A stretch of DNA of 64,000 nt from Shimia_B sp039815465 (GTDB taxonomy: Bacteria > Pseudomonadota > Alphaproteobacteria > Rhodobacterales > Rhodobacteraceae). Both the position numbers and the translations under genes were made by a program. The stretch is from the NCBI GenBank assembly GCA_039815465.1, contig JBCBZG010000015.1:1-64000 (forward strand). The letters are read 5' to 3'. Under the pieces are notes generated by a model that was not told the DNA's origin, searched no databases, and was given only the letters and a program-made list of their open reading frames with translations. Shown here one piece after another: positions 61,316-64,000 of the stretch (its first letter is position 1; each line of letters opens with the position of its first letter).

Positions 61316-62248
61316 ATGCCAAAACCTGTGATTATCACATGCGCGCCCACCGGTGGCATCCACACGCCCACCATGTCGCCGCATCTGCCCATCACCCCGG
61401 CCGAGATCGCGCGCGCAAGCATTGAAGCGGCGGAGGCTGGGGCCTCCATCATCCATCTTCATGCTCGCGACCCCGAAACGGGCAAGCCCGACGCGCGGCC
61501 CGAGACATTTCTTCAATTCCTGCCCACGATCAAGCAATCCTCCGACGCCGTCATCAACGTGTCCACCGGCGCAGGGCTCGGCATGAGCATGGAGGAGCGG
61601 CTGCGCGCCGCCACCACCACGAGCCCCGAGATGGCGAGCCTCAATATGGGGTCGATGAATTTTGGCATCTTCCCGCTCCTCGAAAAGCACAGTGAGTGGC
61701 AGCACGATTGGGAGCCTGAGTTCCTGGGCATGACGCGCGACTTCATCTTTCCCAACACCTTTGCCACCATCGAGTACGCCCTGCGCGAGCTGGGTGAGGC
61801 GCATCAAACGAAGTTCGAGTTCGAATGCTATGATCTGGGCCACCTCTACAATGTGAAGTGGTTTGTCGATCAGGGCCTGATCAAGCCGCCATTCTTTATC
61901 CAGATGGTATTCGGGATCTTGGGCGGCATGGGGGCGGAGCTTGACCACCTCATGCACCTGCATCGGACCGCAGACCGCTTGTTCGGAGCTGAGAATTACG
62001 AATGGTCCGTGCTCGCCGCGGGACGTCATCAGATGTCTTTTGCCACGCAGTCGGCCATGCTTGGCGGCAACCTGCGCGTGGGGCTCGAAGACAGCCTCTA
62101 TATCGGCAAGGGCGAACTCGCGACGTCGAACGCGCAGCAGGTCGAACGTATTCGCGGCATCATCGAAGATCTCGGGTTAAACGTCGCGACGCCCGACGAG
62201 GCGCGCGAACGTCTCGCGCTTAAGGGCGGCGACCGGGTCGCGTTTTAG
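61316..62248 (+). CDS. beta-keto acid cleavage enzyme (BKACE, DUF849)
   Basis: Zinc-dependent TIM-barrel enzyme of 310 residues that cleaves a beta-keto acid with acetyl-CoA to give acetoacetate and a CoA ester. Motifs: ITCAPTGGIHTPTMSPHLPI (about 6-25), zinc ligands in HLHARDPETG (about 47-56), GSMNFG, and EFECYDLGHLYNVKWF. Members act on dehydrocarnitine or 3-keto-5-aminohexanoate; the context of betaine genes favours dehydrocarnitine or a relative. Confidence 0.9.
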   Translation: MPKPVIITCAPTGGIHTPTMSPHLPITPAEIARASIEAAEAGASIIHLHARDPETGKPDARPETFLQFLPTIKQSSDAVINVSTGAGLGMSMEERLRAATTTSPEMASLNMGSMNFGIFPLLEKHSEWQHDWEPEFLGMTRDFIFPNTFATIEYALRELGEAHQTKFEFECYDLGHLYNVKWFVDQGLIKPPFFIQMVFGILGGMGAELDHLMHLHRTADRLFGAENYEWSVLAAGRHQMSFATQSAMLGGNLRVGLEDSLYIGKGELATSNAQQVERIRGIIEDLGLNVATPDEARERLALKGGDRVAF

Positions 62249-62260
62249 GGGGACAGAGAC

Positions 62261-63679
62261 ATGCAGACAAAGATGCTCATCAACGGTGAATTGGTCAGCG
62301 GATCCGGTGACGTGGTGCCGGTGATCAACCCTGCCACGGGCCAGGAGATTGCGCGCGTCGCGGAAGCCGGTCTCGACCAGGTCGAAGCCGCAGTTCGGAC
62401 GTCGGAGGAGGCGTTCGAGAGCTTTCGCCAGACGCCCCCAGCGGAACGGGCGGCGCTTCTCCTTCAGATTGCAGACGTGATCGAGGCGCACCAGGATGAG
62501 TTAGCGGAGCTGGAAAGCCTTGATGTGGGCAAACCATGGCCGTCGGCGCGCGATGACGAGTTTCCGCTCACCATCGACACCTTCCGGTTCTTTGCGGGCG
62601 CGGCACGCACGATGACGGGGTCCGCAGCGGGGGAGTATGTGGCGGGCCATACCTCTATGATCCGCCGCGACGCGGTGGGGCCCGTCGCCGCGATTGCGCC
62701 TTGGAACTACCCGCTGATGATGGCCGCGTGGAAGCTTGCCGCGCCCATCGCCGCAGGATGCACAGTGGTCTTAAAGCCGTCGGAGCTTACGCCGCTGTCC
62801 ACGCTGCGGCTTGCAGAACTCCTACAGGACATCCTGCCCAAAGGGGTGCTCAACGTCATCCACGGGCGGGGTCCCAGCATTGGCGATGCGCTCATCAACA
62901 GCCCCCAGATGGAGGCGATCACCGTCACGGGCTCCCCCGCCACGGGAATGGCCGCGATGCGCGCGGCGAGCCAGCAGATCCGCCATGTGCATCTGGAGCT
63001 TGGCGGCAAGGCGCCCGTCATCGTCTTTGACGACGCTGACCTCGACGCCGTTGCTGAGACGATCCGATACGGAAGCTATTTCAACGCGGGCCAAGACTGC
63101 GCGCAGCCTTGCCGTGTGCTGGTGCAAGACGGCGTCTACGACACGCTCGTGGCAGCGGTTGAGGCCCAAGTGAAGGAGATCAAGCTCGGCGCGCCCAAAG
63201 CGACTGGCACCGAGATGGGGCCCATCATTTCCGACACACAGCGCGCGCGCGTTGCGGCGTTCGTCGACCGGGCGCGCCCCGGCTGCGAGATCGTCACCGG
63301 CGGCGCCGCGGGCGGCGGCGCAGGCTTCTTTTACGAACCCACCGTCATCGCGAACGTCGATAATGCAGCCGAAATCGCCACGGAGGAGGTGTTTGGCCCC
63401 GTTGTGACGCTTTCCCGCTTCTCTGATACTGACGAGGCCCTGAGGGTCGCTAATGCGGGCCGCTATGGCCTCGCATCTTCCGTCTGGACGCAGAATGTGG
63501 GGCGCGCGATGGATGTGACGGCGCGGCTTCGCTACGGGTTCACCTGGGTCAACACGCACGGCGTCGGCACGCCGGAAATGCCTTGGGCGGCTATGAAAGG
63601 CTCGGGCACGGGCTGCGATATGAGCGTCTACGCGCTCGACGCCTACACGTCTGTGCGGCATGTCATGGTGGCACACTGA
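62261..63679 (+). CDS. NAD-dependent aldehyde dehydrogenase, betaine/aminobutyraldehyde type
   Basis: Aldehyde dehydrogenase of 472 residues. Motifs: PWNYPLMMAAWKLAAPIAAG, the catalytic Glu in HLELGGKAPVIVFDDAD and the nucleophile in NAGQDCAQPCRV (Cys about 281); EEVFGPVVTLSRF follows. Closest in look to gamma-aminobutyraldehyde and betaine aldehyde dehydrogenases. It may oxidise the aldehyde released by the Rieske oxygenase or betaine aldehyde from choline. Confidence 0.9.
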   Translation: MQTKMLINGELVSGSGDVVPVINPATGQEIARVAEAGLDQVEAAVRTSEEAFESFRQTPPAERAALLLQIADVIEAHQDELAELESLDVGKPWPSARDDEFPLTIDTFRFFAGAARTMTGSAAGEYVAGHTSMIRRDAVGPVAAIAPWNYPLMMAAWKLAAPIAAGCTVVLKPSELTPLSTLRLAELLQDILPKGVLNVIHGRGPSIGDALINSPQMEAITVTGSPATGMAAMRAASQQIRHVHLELGGKAPVIVFDDADLDAVAETIRYGSYFNAGQDCAQPCRVLVQDGVYDTLVAAVEAQVKEIKLGAPKATGTEMGPIISDTQRARVAAFVDRARPGCEIVTGGAAGGGAGFFYEPTVIANVDNAAEIATEEVFGPVVTLSRFSDTDEALRVANAGRYGLASSVWTQNVGRAMDVTARLRYGFTWVNTHGVGTPEMPWAAMKGSGTGCDMSVYALDAYTSVRHVMVAH

Positions 63680-64000
63680 TGCGCCTTACGGGCAAGCGCG
63701 CCTTTGTGACGGGCGGTCGCCAGGGCATTGGGCGCGCGATTGTCGACCGATTTCTCGACGAAGGGGCACAGGTCATCACCTGCGGGCGAGGCCCCGCGCC
63801 GGAGGCCCTGCCCTGCCCTTGGATCACACTTGATGTCGCCGACCCAGCGGCGGTGGAGGCTGCGGCAGCAAAGGTCGGGCCGCTCGATATTCTCGTTAAC
63901 AACGCGGGCGTTCAGGTGGAAAAAACCGTTGCCGACAGCAGCGACGCGGATTGGGACCAGGTGATCGGCGTAAACTGTCGGGGCGTGTTCAACTGTTGTC
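63679..64000 (+). CDS. short-chain dehydrogenase/reductase (3' end cut by window)
   Basis: Start ATG shares a base with the preceding stop (TGATG), so it belongs to the same operon. The visible 107 residues begin MRLTGKRAFVTGGRQGIGRA (cofactor motif TGGRQGIG) and include LDVAD and NNAGVQVEKT. A second SDR of the pathway; the catalytic part lies beyond the window. Confidence 0.88.
   Translation, partial: MRLTGKRAFVTGGRQGIGRAIVDRFLDEGAQVITCGRGPAPEALPCPWITLDVADPAAVEAAAAKVGPLDILVNNAGVQVEKTVADSSDADWDQVIGVNCRGVFNCC

Overview
The window looks like chromosomal DNA of a marine alphaproteobacterium of the order Rhodobacterales (Roseobacter group). The evidence is high GC, a GcrA-type cell-cycle regulator, VPLPA-CTERM surface proteins, a Hint-domain protein, a bdhA-patatin pair, an orphan LuxR beside aroQ, and GlxA-type AraC regulators next to betaine genes.

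Layout. 0-4 kb holds the end of a hydroxyacid dehydrogenase, a VPLPA-CTERM protein, an unknown protein and a Hint-domain protein. 4.2-10.2 kb is a branched-chain amino-acid type ABC operon (livK-livG-x-livF-y-livH-livM, leftward) with two small secreted proteins inserted. 10.3-14.4 kb holds a PQQ sugar dehydrogenase, a CpdA-like phosphodiesterase, argF and argD. 14.6-15.6 kb is a decayed IS5/IS427-type insertion sequence that cut off an older gene. 15.6-24 kb holds an ABC-2 permease, gcrA, a YejA-type peptide-binding protein, bdhA, a patatin, a DUF502 gene broken by a stop codon, and psuG-psuK. 24-27.3 kb holds rpsB-tsf and the aroQ-luxR pair.

The most striking part is 27.4-36.3 kb, an 8.9-kb element with about twenty tightly packed leftward genes. 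It encodes a 269-residue protein that resembles the double-jelly-roll major capsid protein of the tailless membrane phage PM2, an FtsK/HerA-type packaging ATPase, a run of small single-span membrane proteins, a membrane-anchored lysozyme-like transglycosylase, a holin-like protein and a winged-helix replication candidate. No integrase is visible. Instead the element is bounded by two dif-like XerC/XerD sites (27390-27417 and 36262-36289) sharing the core TACTGA. Joining the outer arms rebuilds a chromosomal dif. The left junction is a good complete dif and the right junction has a degenerate XerD arm, as in Xer-exploiting phages such as those of Vibrio. I read it as a corticovirus-like (PM2-like) provirus inserted at dif.

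36.4-44.7 kb holds a VPLPA-CTERM gene broken by an amber codon, then a full phosphate regulon phoR-pstS-pstC-pstA-pstB-phoU-phoB with a clear three-unit Pho box. 44.7-53.3 kb is housekeeping: a PLP sulfur enzyme, gamma carbonic anhydrase, gmk, yicC, a PAS protein, DAHP synthase, a GlxA regulator, hemolysin III, a DCC protein and dgkA. 53.3-64 kb is a quaternary-ammonium region. It holds a betaine ABC transporter (proX-proW-proV), a divergent GlxA-type regulator, then a rightward operon of a CntA/YeaW-like Rieske oxygenase, choline-sulfatase, a short-chain dehydrogenase, a beta-keto acid cleavage enzyme, an aldehyde dehydrogenase and a second dehydrogenase cut by the window end. Uptake, control and breakdown of methylated amines and their sulfate ester probably work together here.

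Non-coding structure includes three loci of paired perfect palindromes, hairpins directly after three ABC binding-protein genes, an orphan terminator suggesting a small RNA, and iteron-like repeats inside the provirus replication gene. All identifications are by reading the sequence and from memory of the families; no database search was run.
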